A DNA stretch of 12,469 bases from positions 1 to 12,469 of the forward strand of contig CAKUHV010000044.1 in assembly GCA_934659445.1 (NCBI GenBank), in the 5' to 3' direction. Numbering within the stretch: the stretch's first letter is position 1; every line of letters starts with the position of its first letter. The position numbers and the translations under genes were made by a program. The notes under the pieces are model-generated. The model ran no database searches and was not told the origin of the DNA. It was given only the letters and a program-made list of their open reading frames with translations. Positions 1 through 5,776 of this stretch are shown here, in pieces. The stretch is from an uncultured Oscillospiraceae bacterium. Its GTDB lineage: Bacteria > Bacillota > Clostridia > Oscillospirales > Oscillospiraceae.

Positions 1-4
1 CTCA

Positions 5-39
5 AACGGCCTTTCGCTCCAAAGGAGCGGAAGGCCGTT
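5..39. terminator. Hairpin, probable bidirectional terminator after the deacetylase gene
   Basis: Two 16-base arms (5-20 and 24-39) pair around an AAA loop with a single G-U wobble. The minus-strand gene ends 65 bases away at 104, so this can end its transcript. The plus-strand side is followed by a T-rich TCTCTT, so it could also end a gene lying left of the window. Neither side has a long T run, so efficiency is uncertain. Confidence 0.6.
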
Positions 40-43
40 CTCT

Positions 44-80
44 TATCAGGTATCAGGTCTCATCAGGTCTCAGGTCTATC
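44..80. repeat. Short irregular direct repeat of CAGGT
   Basis: CAGGT occurs at 47, 54, 64 and 71 (spacing 7, 10, 7), mostly within ATCAGGT or CTCAGGTCT contexts. It lies between the hairpin at 5-39 and the stop codon of the deacetylase gene. It may be a slippage-made minisatellite; no function is evident. Confidence 0.5.
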
Positions 81-103
81 GGGGGCATGTGCCGGCGCCC
101 CTG

Positions 104-1093
104 TCAATACCGGTATCCAAAGGTCACCGGCTTTACCGCCGCCGACAGCGGGGCAAAGGTATAGCCGCCCTTCTGATAGCCCTCGATGATAGCGGGCAGA
201 GCTTCTACCGTAGTAGTCTTGCTGCCGCTGTCGTGCATCAGGATCACGGCCCGCCGCTTGCTGCCCACACCCTTCAGAGCGTTTCCCGCCAGAGTGGCTG
301 CCGGAAGTATCTCGGAGGACACCGCGTCCCCGTTGGCGGCGTTCCAGTCGAAGTAGACAAAGCCCCGCCGGGTCATCTCGGCAATGATCTCCTGATAAAT
401 GCCGCCGTTATAGGCGTTGATGCTGCCCCCGGGGAAGCGGAAGATCTGGGGCCTGACCCCCGTGGCCTCTACGATCTGGGTGTACATCTGGTTGAAGTCC
501 TCCAGATATGCCTCCACCGAGGCGTAGATCTTCTGGTAGTTATGGGAGTAGCTGTGGATGGCCAGCGTGTGCCCCGCGGCCACGATATCCCGCATACGCT
601 GAAGATCGTCCTCGCCCGAGGCCCCCACCACAAAGAAGGTGGCCTTCACCCCGTATTGATCCAGGATCTTCAGGATCTCGTCCGTTCGGGGGGACGGCCC
701 GTCGTCAAAGGTGAGGTAGGCACGGTTGGCCGTGTCCTCCGTGCCCCACCCCTCCGTGTCGGCGTACAGTTCGGGGTAGAGTTCGGTGTAGTCCGGCACC
801 TCGGGGCCGGGGACTGCCGGGGGCTCTGTCCCGGCGGGAGGCTCGGACGGCTCTGCCCCCGCCGCTTCCCCGGCGGCCAGCAGCGCCGCCTCCAGCTGCT
901 CCCGCAGTTCTTCCAGCTGTTGGGACAGCTCGCGCGCCTGAAGGGCAAAGCGGGCCGCCAGCGCCCCGGACGCAAGGAGCAGCAGCACCGCAGCGATGAG
1001 CATGGCGCCCTTGAAAAAGCGGCCGCCGCCCCCCTGCGTATGAACTGTCCCGGCAAAGATGTCCGACTCTCTCTGTCCGATGGCACTGGCCAT
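104..1093 (-). CDS. Membrane-anchored polysaccharide deacetylase (NodB domain)
   Basis: A 329-residue carbohydrate esterase family 4 protein, likely removing N-acetyl groups from cell-wall glycan outside the membrane. After a polar N-terminus there is one membrane segment (about 29-50). A charged helix likely to form a coiled coil (about 51-78) and a Pro/Glu-rich linker (81-101) follow. The NodB domain shows TFDDGPS (128-134; D130 and D131), HSYSH (180-184, metal histidines H180 and H184), RFPGGS (219-224), a Trp-containing FDWN (248-251) and MHD (286-288; H287 as the likely acid). All catalytic motifs are present, so it should be active. The ATG at 1093 has a purine-rich GGGGGAGGAG ribosome site about seven bases upstream. 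The family also contains sporulation deacetylases such as PdaA/PdaB and the vegetative PgdA; the exact substrate, GlcNAc or MurNAc, cannot be read from the sequence. Confidence 0.93.
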   Translation of the reverse strand: MASAIGQRESDIFAGTVHTQGGGGRFFKGAMLIAAVLLLLASGALAARFALQARELSQQLEELREQLEAALLAAGEAAGAEPSEPPAGTEPPAVPGPEVPDYTELYPELYADTEGWGTEDTANRAYLTFDDGPSPRTDEILKILDQYGVKATFFVVGASGEDDLQRMRDIVAAGHTLAIHSYSHNYQKIYASVEAYLEDFNQMYTQIVEATGVRPQIFRFPGGSINAYNGGIYQEIIAEMTRRGFVYFDWNAANGDAVSSEILPAATLAGNALKGVGSKRRAVILMHDSGSKTTTVEALPAIIEGYQKGGYTFAPLSAAVKPVTFGYRY

Positions 1094-1108
1094 ATCCGAT
1101 CTCCTCCC

Positions 1109-1160
1109 CCTCTCCGGGCCGCAGAGACAACCCGGGAGGCACCGCTGTTGCCCTCCCGGG
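1109..1160 (-). promoter_or_regulatory. Structured 5' leader with two mutually exclusive hairpins
   Basis: In the deacetylase leader, arm B (1131-1139) pairs perfectly over 9 bp with upstream arm A (1152-1160). It can also pair over 9 bp, with one bulged A, with downstream arm C (1109-1118). Arm C lies directly against the ribosome binding site, so the A-B/B-C switch could control translation. The pairing is seen in the sequence; regulation is inferred. It does not match any riboswitch consensus I know. Confidence 0.45.
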
Positions 1161-1229
1161 GCTTCAGCCGGCTTTTCCCGGAAGCCGCTTTTATCCCCTC
1201 AACTCCGGAGCCCTTCTCTTCTTCGACAG

Positions 1230-1258
1230 AGTGTACCACACCCACCCACCCCGGTCAA
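1230..1258 (-). promoter_or_regulatory. Sigma-A-type promoter for the polysaccharide deacetylase
   Basis: Minus-strand -35 TTGACC (1253-1258) and -10 TACACT (1230-1235) are separated by exactly 17 bp. Transcription would start near 1223, leaving a leader of about 130 bases that contains the hairpins at 1109-1160. Confidence 0.7.
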
Positions 1259-1298
1259 TGCTCCGGCGGAGGAAAAAACCGCCCGCCATGTTCCGCCC

Positions 1299-1327
1299 TT
1301 GCAAGATCCGGAGCGCTGCGGTATAAT
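1299..1327 (+). promoter_or_regulatory. Sigma-A-type promoter for the GNAT gene
   Basis: -35 TTGCAA (1299-1304), a 17-bp spacer and a perfect -10 TATAAT (1322-1327). It lies about 40 bases before the start codon at 1369 and diverges from the deacetylase promoter at 1230-1258. Confidence 0.82.
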
Positions 1328-1368
1328 CCACAGAAAACAGCCGCAGCTGCTCTCAAGGAGGTTTTTCC

Positions 1369-1935
1369 ATGTCCCATCCCCTGCTCATCCGCTCGGCCGC
1401 TCCGGAGGACGCCCCCGCTCTGGCCGCCATCTACGCTCCCTATGTGGCGCAGACCGCCATCACCTTTGAGTATGACATCCCCACGGCGGCGGAGTTCGCC
1501 CGGCGCATCGCCCGCACACTGGAGCACTACCCCTATCTGGTGGCCGGGCAGAATGGCCGCACCGTGGGCTTCGCCTACGCCGGGGCCTTCGGCAGCCGGG
1601 CAGCCTACGACTGGTCAGTGGAGATGTCCGTCTACCTGTCCATGGACTGCCGGGGCGGCGGCATGGGGACGCAGCTGTACCAAGCCCTGGAGCGGAAGTT
1701 GGTGGAGCGCGGCTTCCGCTCCGCCGAGGCGTGCATCGCCTACACAGACCCGGAGGACGAGTATCTGACCCAGGGCAGCGTGCGCTTTCACGAGAAGCTG
1801 GGCTACCGCATGGTGGGCCGCTTTGACCGCTGCGCCTATAAATTCGGGCGGTGGTACGACATGGTGTGGATGGAAAAGCACCTGGCCCCCCACGAAAACG
1901 GGCCATGGCCCACGAAGACCCCTCTGGGACGATAA
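1369..1935 (+). CDS. GNAT-family N-acetyltransferase, phosphinothricin acetyltransferase-like
   Basis: A 188-residue cytoplasmic acetyltransferase that would transfer acetyl from acetyl-CoA to an amine. The N-terminal substrate region reads IYAPYVAQTAITFEYDIP (21-38). The acetyl-CoA pyrophosphate loop is RGGGMGTQLY (95-104). The C-terminal part has the HEKLGYRMVG stretch (141-150) and KFGRWYDMVWMEK (158-170), which are typical of the PAT/Bar-like subgroup. Many chromosomal members do not act on phosphinothricin; some acetylate methionine sulfoximine or similar compounds, so the substrate is open. The start at 1369 follows a strong AAGGAGG eight bases upstream. It appears monocistronic, with its own promoter and terminator. 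The last 15 residues or so (from about 174, Pro/Gly-rich) run past the conserved domain. Confidence 0.92.
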   Translation: MSHPLLIRSAAPEDAPALAAIYAPYVAQTAITFEYDIPTAAEFARRIARTLEHYPYLVAGQNGRTVGFAYAGAFGSRAAYDWSVEMSVYLSMDCRGGGMGTQLYQALERKLVERGFRSAEACIAYTDPEDEYLTQGSVRFHEKLGYRMVGRFDRCAYKFGRWYDMVWMEKHLAPHENGPWPTKTPLGR

Positions 1936-1970
1936 GCGGCATCCTCTCCTTCAGAATCAGACGACAAAGG

Positions 1971-2010
1971 GCCTCCCACCGGTCATGTTCCGGTGGGAGG
2001 CTCTTTTGCT
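1971..2010. terminator. Bidirectional terminator of GNAT and glycosyltransferase genes
   Basis: A perfect 12-bp stem (1971-1982 with 1990-2001) has a 7-base loop. On the plus strand it is followed by CTCTTTTGCTT, and on the minus strand by CCCTTTGTC. It serves two converging genes. Its right arm and loop lie inside the last codons and stop codon of the glycosyltransferase gene. Confidence 0.88.
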
Positions 2011-3089
2011 TGACAGCTTCGTTGTTTCAGCAGCTGCACATTTTCATATAGTCTCTTGTTTCCTGGTTCCAGCGCCAGTGCCTGCTCCGCCGCCGTCAGG
2101 GACTCCTCCACCCTTCCCGTGCGGAACAGGGCGATGGAGCGCAGGTCGTGGGGCAGGCTGCCCCACGGGGCGGCCTCGCAGATATAGGTCCGGGGCCGCT
2201 CCCGGATGGCCAGCGCCAGCCCGGTGAAATACAGCACCCCGTCCCACTCCTCCCTGCGGTACAGCAGCTGGGCCAGATCCAGATAGGGCTCCCGCAGGTG
2301 GGGGGCCTCTGCCATGGCCCGGAAGTACCAGCTCCGGGCGGCGGAACTATCTCCCAAATTCTCATAGGCCCGGGCGATATACCGCATGGAGGCACACCGC
2401 TCATCCCGCCAGGTGGCCGTGGGCATCTCCAGATGGTGCTTCAGAGTGCGGATGCACTCCTCCCACCGGCCGCGGTAGAGGTATTCCCGCCCCAGATAGT
2501 GGGTGTTCCGGTCGTCCTCCGGCTCCTCGGCTACGGACAGCTCCAAAAGGGGCAGATACTGCCCCCGGGATTTGGTGGGGTCCGGGTGGTGGTCCAGCTG
2601 CATTCCCTCCGCCGCCACTGTGGGGCCGGGGTTCCCCTCCCCCGTCCAGCGCAGCACCTCGTGCACCGGGTGTACCCAGCGGTAGCCCCGGCGGGCATGG
2701 GCCTTCTCGCTCCAGAACACCACGCCCTCGCTGCCGTCGGGATTGAAGGACCAGGTGTAGCGGTAGGCCGCCTGCCCCGTCCCCGGTTTCCACGCTTTCT
2801 CCAGCGCCCGCCGCCAGCCGGGGCGAAACACCTCATCCAGATCGGTGCAGACACAGATGTCCGCGTCCTCCGGCGTCAGCTCCAGAGAGCGGTTTCTTGC
2901 ATCGTCGAACCGCCAGGGTGAGATGACCTCCTGCTCCACCCGGGCTCCCCGGGCCCGCAGGCGCTCCACTGTGCCGTCAGCAGAGCCGGTATCCAGCACC
3001 ACCGCAGCATCCGCCTCCCCCATGGAGTCCATCCAGCGGTCGGCAAACTGTTCTTCATCCTTACAGATGGCGTAAACGACTACCTTCAC
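1983..3089 (-). CDS. Family-2 glycosyltransferase with C-terminal TPR-like repeats
   Basis: A 368-residue GT-A fold glycosyltransferase that probably transfers a nucleotide-activated sugar in the mother-cell or vegetative cytoplasm. The N-terminal nucleotide-binding strand is VVVYAICKDEE (3-13). It is followed by VLDTGSADGT (31-40) and the metal-binding D-x-D within CTDLDE (81-86). Residues about 175-350 are helix-turn-helix units with TPR-like spacing (HYLGREYLYRGRWEE, ARAYENLGDSSAARSWY, ALFRTGRVEESLTAAEQAL), probably for acceptor-protein binding. The start is GTG at 3089, with a GGGGAGGG ribosome site about six bases upstream. It lies 63 bases downstream of the collagen-like gene on the same strand, so the likely acceptor is that Thr-rich protein. 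In C. difficile a glycosyltransferase gene sits next to bclA1, as I recall. The donor sugar and the acceptor are inferred. Confidence 0.9.
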   Translation of the reverse strand: MKVVVYAICKDEEQFADRWMDSMGEADAAVVLDTGSADGTVERLRARGARVEQEVISPWRFDDARNRSLELTPEDADICVCTDLDEVFRPGWRRALEKAWKPGTGQAAYRYTWSFNPDGSEGVVFWSEKAHARRGYRWVHPVHEVLRWTGEGNPGPTVAAEGMQLDHHPDPTKSRGQYLPLLELSVAEEPEDDRNTHYLGREYLYRGRWEECIRTLKHHLEMPTATWRDERCASMRYIARAYENLGDSSAARSWYFRAMAEAPHLREPYLDLAQLLYRREEWDGVLYFTGLALAIRERPRTYICEAAPWGSLPHDLRSIALFRTGRVEESLTAAEQALALEPGNKRLYENVQLLKQRSCQAKEPPTGT

Positions 3090-3107
3090 GCACAGCCCTC
3101 CCCTGTT

Positions 3108-3142
3108 CGCTCCGCCTCCGCCGGATCGGTGGAGGCGGAGCG
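3108..3142 (-). other. Intergenic hairpin between collagen-like and glycosyltransferase genes
   Basis: A perfect 12-bp GC-rich stem (3108-3119 with 3131-3142) has a small inner CCG/CGG pairing in the loop. In the minus direction no T run follows, so it is not a clear terminator. It could reduce read-through into the glycosyltransferase gene or protect an mRNA end. The T-rich side (TGTTCTTTT) is on the plus strand, where no gene needs it. Confidence 0.5.
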
Positions 3143-3152
3143 CTCTGTTCTT

Positions 3153-3740
3153 TTACAGTCCGGTCTCCAGGAAGCCGGCGTTGATCAGGCTGGTACGCAG
3201 GGCGTTGAACTGTGCCACTACGTCGTCCGTGCCGGTCGCCGGGGCCACGTAGGCCCCGGCCGTGATGGCTGCGGCAGGGCCGGTAGGACCGGTGGGTCCG
3301 GTGGGACCTGTGGGGCCGGTTTCGCCTGAGGCGCCCGCTGCGCCTGTGGCTCCGGTCGCGCCGATGGGGCCGGTAGGACCCGTGGGACCTGTGGGGCCGG
3401 TTTCGCCTGTGGCTCCCGCTGCGCCTGTGGCTCCGGTCGCACCGACAGGGCCGGCGGGGCCAGTAGGTCCGGTGGGGCCGGCCGCACCGTCAGGTCCCGG
3501 GATCCCCTGCGGCCCCGTAGGGCCAACGCCCCCCGCAGGACCGGGATAGCCCTGTGGCCCGGTAGGACCGGTGGGGCCGGTGGGCCCCGTCCCGGGCAGA
3601 GGGCAGCAGCAGGGCTGAGGCATCGGCGGCGGACAGGGCGGCGGGCACGCCCCCTGACAGGGCGAGCCGCCCCCCATTAGCTGGGCGGTCACAGGCTCCT
3701 GCCTGTTTCCCTCCCACTGAGATGAATAGTAACGCTTCAT
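3153..3740 (-). CDS. Collagen-like (Gly-X-Y) protein, probable spore-surface glycoprotein
   Basis: A 195-residue protein with no signal peptide and no membrane segment. Residues 1-27 are polar and aromatic ([11 protein letters not shown]). Residues 28-46 hold six cysteines among prolines (C28, C32, C36, C44, C45, C46). Residues 52-156 are 35 uninterrupted Gly-X-Y triplets, mostly GPT, GAT, GAA and GET, and contain a 27-residue tandem repeat. The last 39 residues end in an amphipathic helix ([18 protein letters not shown]). Thr-rich triplets are the glycosylated sites in BclA-type exosporium proteins. Lack of export fits assembly on the forespore from the mother cell. I chose the ATG at 3740 because AAAGGAG stands seven bases before it; an upstream in-frame ATG at 3815 has no ribosome site and adds an atypical extension. 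The glycosyltransferase downstream supports glycosylation. A spore-surface location is inferred; a non-spore surface adhesin is less likely without a secretion signal. Confidence 0.85.
   Translation of the reverse strand: MKRYYSSQWEGNRQEPVTAQLMGGGSPCQGACPPPCPPPMPQPCCCPLPGTGPTGPTGPTGPQGYPGPAGGVGPTGPQGIPGPDGAAGPTGPTGPAGPVGATGATGAAGATGETGPTGPTGPTGPIGATGATGAAGASGETGPTGPTGPTGPTGPAAAITAGAYVAPATGTDDVVAQFNALRTSLINAGFLETGL
3318..3479 (-). repeat. 81-bp tandem repeat inside the collagen-like gene
   Basis: Two adjacent 81-bp units (3399-3479 and 3318-3398) encode 27-residue blocks with the same plan: four GP-containing triplets, then GAT-GAT-GAA-GA(T/S)-GET. The protein units differ at three residues (Ala/Thr, Val/Ile, Thr/Ser). 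Part of the duplication is nearly identical at the DNA level. Confidence 0.85.
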
Positions 3741-3818
3741 AGCATAGCTCCTTTGGGCGGGGCGCGCCCCGCCAGAGATGGCGGCCCGAAGCGCCGGAGC
3801 GCCCCAGCGCCACATCCC

Positions 3819-3844
3819 ATTCTATGCCGCCGCCGAAAAACCGT
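3819..3844 (-). promoter_or_regulatory. Candidate sporulation (sigma-K/sigma-E-like) promoter for the collagen-like operon
   Basis: Minus-strand -10 CATAGAAT (3819-3826) fits the CATAnnnT core shared by the mother-cell sigma factors. A -35 AC (3843-3844) lies 16 bases upstream, as in sigma-K promoters. No convincing sigma-A promoter with a -35 box was found for this gene. The predicted start is near 3812, about 70 bases before the ATG. The motif is short and has not been tested. Confidence 0.42.
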
Positions 3845-3847
3845 GTC

Positions 3848-3876
3848 TTTACAGTCACCGCCCTTTCTGGCATAAT
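3848..3876 (+). promoter_or_regulatory. Sigma-A-type promoter for glpK
   Basis: -35 TTTACA (3848-3853), a 17-bp spacer and -10 CATAAT (3871-3876), with TG one base before the -10 (extended -10). The leader to the glpK start is about 77 bases. It is nearly back-to-back with the sporulation-type promoter candidate on the other strand. Confidence 0.75.
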
Positions 3877-3885
3877 AGAGATACT

Positions 3886-3926
3886 CCCTGTGCCCCGTGC
3901 CCTGCACAGACACGGAACACACAGGG
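3886..3926 (+). promoter_or_regulatory. Leader hairpin upstream of glpK
   Basis: A 7-bp outer stem (3886-3892 with 3920-3926) and a 5-bp inner stem (3895-3899 with 3911-3915) form an interrupted hairpin in the glpK 5' leader. There is no T run, so it is not a classic terminator. It could be a protein-binding element; B. subtilis glp leaders are controlled by the antiterminator GlpP. That link is speculative here. Confidence 0.35.
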
Positions 3927-3959
3927 ACAGATCGGAATTTGAGCAAAGGGAGGTATCCC

Positions 3960-5453
3960 ATGAAACGATACATCGCCGCCCTGGATCAGGGCACCACCAG
4001 CAGCCGCTGCGTTATCTTCGACTGGCAGGGCCATATCGTGGGCATGGCCCAGCGGGAGTTCACCCAGCTCTACCTCCAGCCCGGCTGGGTGGAGCAGGAC
4101 CCCATGGAGATCTGGTCCAGCCAGTACTCCGTCCTCACCGAGGCTGTGGCCCAGACCGGCATCGAGCCGGAGGAGATCGCTGCCATCGGCATCACCAACC
4201 AGCGGGAGACCACCATCCTCTGGGATCGTCAGACCGGCCGTCCCATCCACAATGCCATCGTGTGGCAGTGCCGCCGCACCGCCCCCCAGTGCGAGGCGCT
4301 GAAGGCGGACACCGGGCTGGTGGAGTACATCAGGGAGCACACCGGCCTGCTCATAGACGCCTATTTCTCCGCCACCAAGATCCAGTGGCTTCTGGACCAT
4401 GTGGACAACGCCCGGCAGCTGGCCCGGGAGGGGCGGCTGCTCTTTGGTACGGTGGACACCTGGCTGCTGTGGAAGCTCACCGGAGGCCGGGTACACCTTA
4501 CCGACTGCACCAACGCCAGCCGCACCATGCTGTTCGACATCCGGCGCCAGTGCTGGGACGAGCACATCTGCCAAGCCCTGAACATCCCCATGAACATCCT
4601 GCCGGAGGTGGCCGACTCCAGCAAGGTGTACGGCACCGTGCAGTTTCAGGGGGCGGAGATCCCCGTATCCGGCATCGCCGGGGACCAGCAGGCCGCCCTG
4701 TTCGGCCAGACCTGCTTTCTGCCCGGGCAGGCCAAGAATACCTACGGCACTGGCTGTTTCCTGCTGATGAACACCGGGGACAGGCTGTACCGCAGCCGGA
4801 ACGGCCTGCTGTCCACCATCGCCGTGCGGCTGAACGGCAGAGTCTCCTACGCTCTGGAGGGCTCCGTCTTCGTGGGCGGGGCGGTGATCCAGTGGGTGCG
4901 GGACGAGCTGCGCTTTTTGAGCGAGGCCCGGGACGCAGAGTACTACGCCTCCAAGGTGCCGGACACCGGCGGGGTGTATCTGGTGCCCGCCTTCACCGGT
5001 CTGGGCGCCCCCTACTGGGATATGTACGCCCGGGGCGCGTTAGTGGGCATCACCCGGGGCACCAGCCGGGAGCACATCATCCGCGCCGCGCAGGAGTCCA
5101 TCGCCTATCAGAGCTATGACCTGGCCGCCGCCATGGAAAAGGACACGGGCATCCCTCTGGCCCAGCTGAATGTGGACGGCGGCGCCAGCCGGGACGGCTT
5201 CCTCATGCAGTTCCAGGCAGACATTCTGAACAAGCCCGTGTGCCGCCCGGTCATCCGGGAGACCACCGCCATGGGGGCCGCCTTCCTGGCCGGTCTGGCC
5301 GTGGGCTTCTGGAGGGATCTGGATGAGCTGCGGGCCGTGCGCCAGCTGGACCGGCAGTTCGTCCCCGCCATGGAGGAGGAGCGCCGCCGCACTCTGTTGG
5401 CAGGCTGGCACAAGGCGGTGGGCCGGTCTCTGGACTGGACCGAACACACATGA
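3960..5453 (+). CDS. glpK: Glycerol kinase
   Basis: A 497-residue FGGY-family sugar kinase, the usual length for GlpK. It phosphorylates glycerol with ATP to sn-glycerol 3-phosphate for glycolysis or lipid synthesis. Diagnostic stretches are DQGTTSSR at 9-16 (phosphate loop), NQRETT at 80-85 (glycerol-contacting R82 and E83), [14 protein letters not shown] (163-176), [10 protein letters not shown] at 241-250 (catalytic base D242), [11 protein letters not shown] (263-273) and [12 protein letters not shown] (406-417). The start at 3960 follows GGGAGG seven bases upstream; an upstream in-frame frame continues to 3897 but lacks a ribosome site. The regulatory loop before GDQQ (about 222-235) has no histidine and no GGKGGTR-like stretch. 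So neither the HPr phosphorylation site of many Firmicute enzymes nor the fructose-bisphosphate site of the E. coli enzyme is visible. No glpF or glpD lies next to it. Confidence 0.97.
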   Translation: MKRYIAALDQGTTSSRCVIFDWQGHIVGMAQREFTQLYLQPGWVEQDPMEIWSSQYSVLTEAVAQTGIEPEEIAAIGITNQRETTILWDRQTGRPIHNAIVWQCRRTAPQCEALKADTGLVEYIREHTGLLIDAYFSATKIQWLLDHVDNARQLAREGRLLFGTVDTWLLWKLTGGRVHLTDCTNASRTMLFDIRRQCWDEHICQALNIPMNILPEVADSSKVYGTVQFQGAEIPVSGIAGDQQAALFGQTCFLPGQAKNTYGTGCFLLMNTGDRLYRSRNGLLSTIAVRLNGRVSYALEGSVFVGGAVIQWVRDELRFLSEARDAEYYASKVPDTGGVYLVPAFTGLGAPYWDMYARGALVGITRGTSREHIIRAAQESIAYQSYDLAAAMEKDTGIPLAQLNVDGGASRDGFLMQFQADILNKPVCRPVIRETTAMGAAFLAGLAVGFWRDLDELRAVRQLDRQFVPAMEEERRRTLLAGWHKAVGRSLDWTEHT

Positions 5454-5454
5454 C

Positions 5455-5471
5455 AAGGAGCGATCACTTTG
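5455..5471 (+). promoter_or_regulatory. Ribosome binding site deciding a TTG start
   Basis: AAGGAG (5455-5460) lies eight bases before a TTG (5469-5471) and 14 bases before the first in-frame ATG (5475). Spacing favours the TTG. The site overlaps the region right after the glpK stop codon (5451-5453), indicating translation in the same operon. Confidence 0.6.
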
Positions 5472-5771
5472 GACATGCCCTTTATCCCCACCTATTCCTA
5501 CTGGCTCAATGACAACAGCTGGTACGGCAGTCTGGGGCAGGCCCGGTTCTTCATCAGGCCCGCCGCGCTGGACAAGGCAGACCCCGATGAGCCCCTGCGC
5601 ATCCGGCTGGACGTACAGCTGTGGAAGGGCCCCCTGACTCTGGAGCTGAGCCAGGTACTGGCCACAGAGAGCTTTCCCCTGCTGGAGGACAGCGCCGAGA
5701 GCGATCTGAACGCTCTGGCCCTCTGGCTGGAGGAGCAGGCCGAAAAGCTGAACGGGAAAGCCTCCCTGTAA
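5469..5771 (+). CDS. Small protein of unknown function, downstream of glpK
   Basis: A 100-residue protein that I do not recognise. Residues 1-30 are rich in aromatic and polar residues (YSYWLNDNSWYG at 9-20). The middle (43-65) alternates hydrophobic and charged residues, suggesting beta strands (LRIRLDVQLWKGPLTLELS). The C-terminal part (70-96) is an acidic amphipathic helix. There is no signal peptide or membrane segment. It starts 15 bases after the glpK stop, behind a good ribosome site, so it should be co-transcribed with glpK; a role with glycerol metabolism is not shown. If translation starts at the ATG at 5475 the protein has 98 residues. Codon use matches the neighbours. Its TAA stop lies inside one copy of the 10-bp direct repeat that flanks the mobile element at 5777-5918. 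Confidence 0.78.
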   Translation: MDMPFIPTYSYWLNDNSWYGSLGQARFFIRPAALDKADPDEPLRIRLDVQLWKGPLTLELSQVLATESFPLLEDSAESDLNALALWLEEQAEKLNGKASL

Positions 5772-5776
5772 GGGCG
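5767..5776. repeat. Left copy of the 10-bp target-site duplication
   Basis: TGTAAGGGCG at 5767-5776 is repeated exactly at 5919-5928, and the two copies abut the ends of the element at 5777-5918. The neighbouring bases on both sides differ, so the repeat is exactly 10 bp. It contains the stop codon of the upstream gene. Confidence 0.8.

Noticed and set aside
1094..1229. Known riboswitch or T-box in the deacetylase leader
   Set aside because: The conserved cores of the c-di-AMP, c-di-GMP and T-box families that I could recall are not present, so it is only reported as an unclassified structured leader.
89..1768. Long plus-strand open frame across the deacetylase and the start of the GNAT gene
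   Set aside because: It is antisense to clear deacetylase motifs, runs in another frame through the GNAT gene, and has no ribosome site. High GC makes such frames common.
3262..3549. Plus-strand open frame with Gly-Pro-Val repeats
   Set aside because: It is the complement of the Gly-X-Y coding repeats. The minus-strand frame has a start, ribosome site and downstream partner gene; this one does not.
3285..3600. CRISPR-like or intergenic tandem repeat
   Set aside because: The periodicity is nine- and 81-base coding repeats of Gly-X-Y triplets, with no spacers.
3741..3815. 25-residue N-terminal extension of the collagen-like protein
   Set aside because: No ribosome site precedes 3815, while AAAGGAG is placed correctly for the ATG at 3740.
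3872..3877. Minus-strand TATTAT as a sigma-A -10 for the collagen-like gene
   Set aside because: No -35-like hexamer lies at 16-18 bp. It is the complement of the glpK -10 region.
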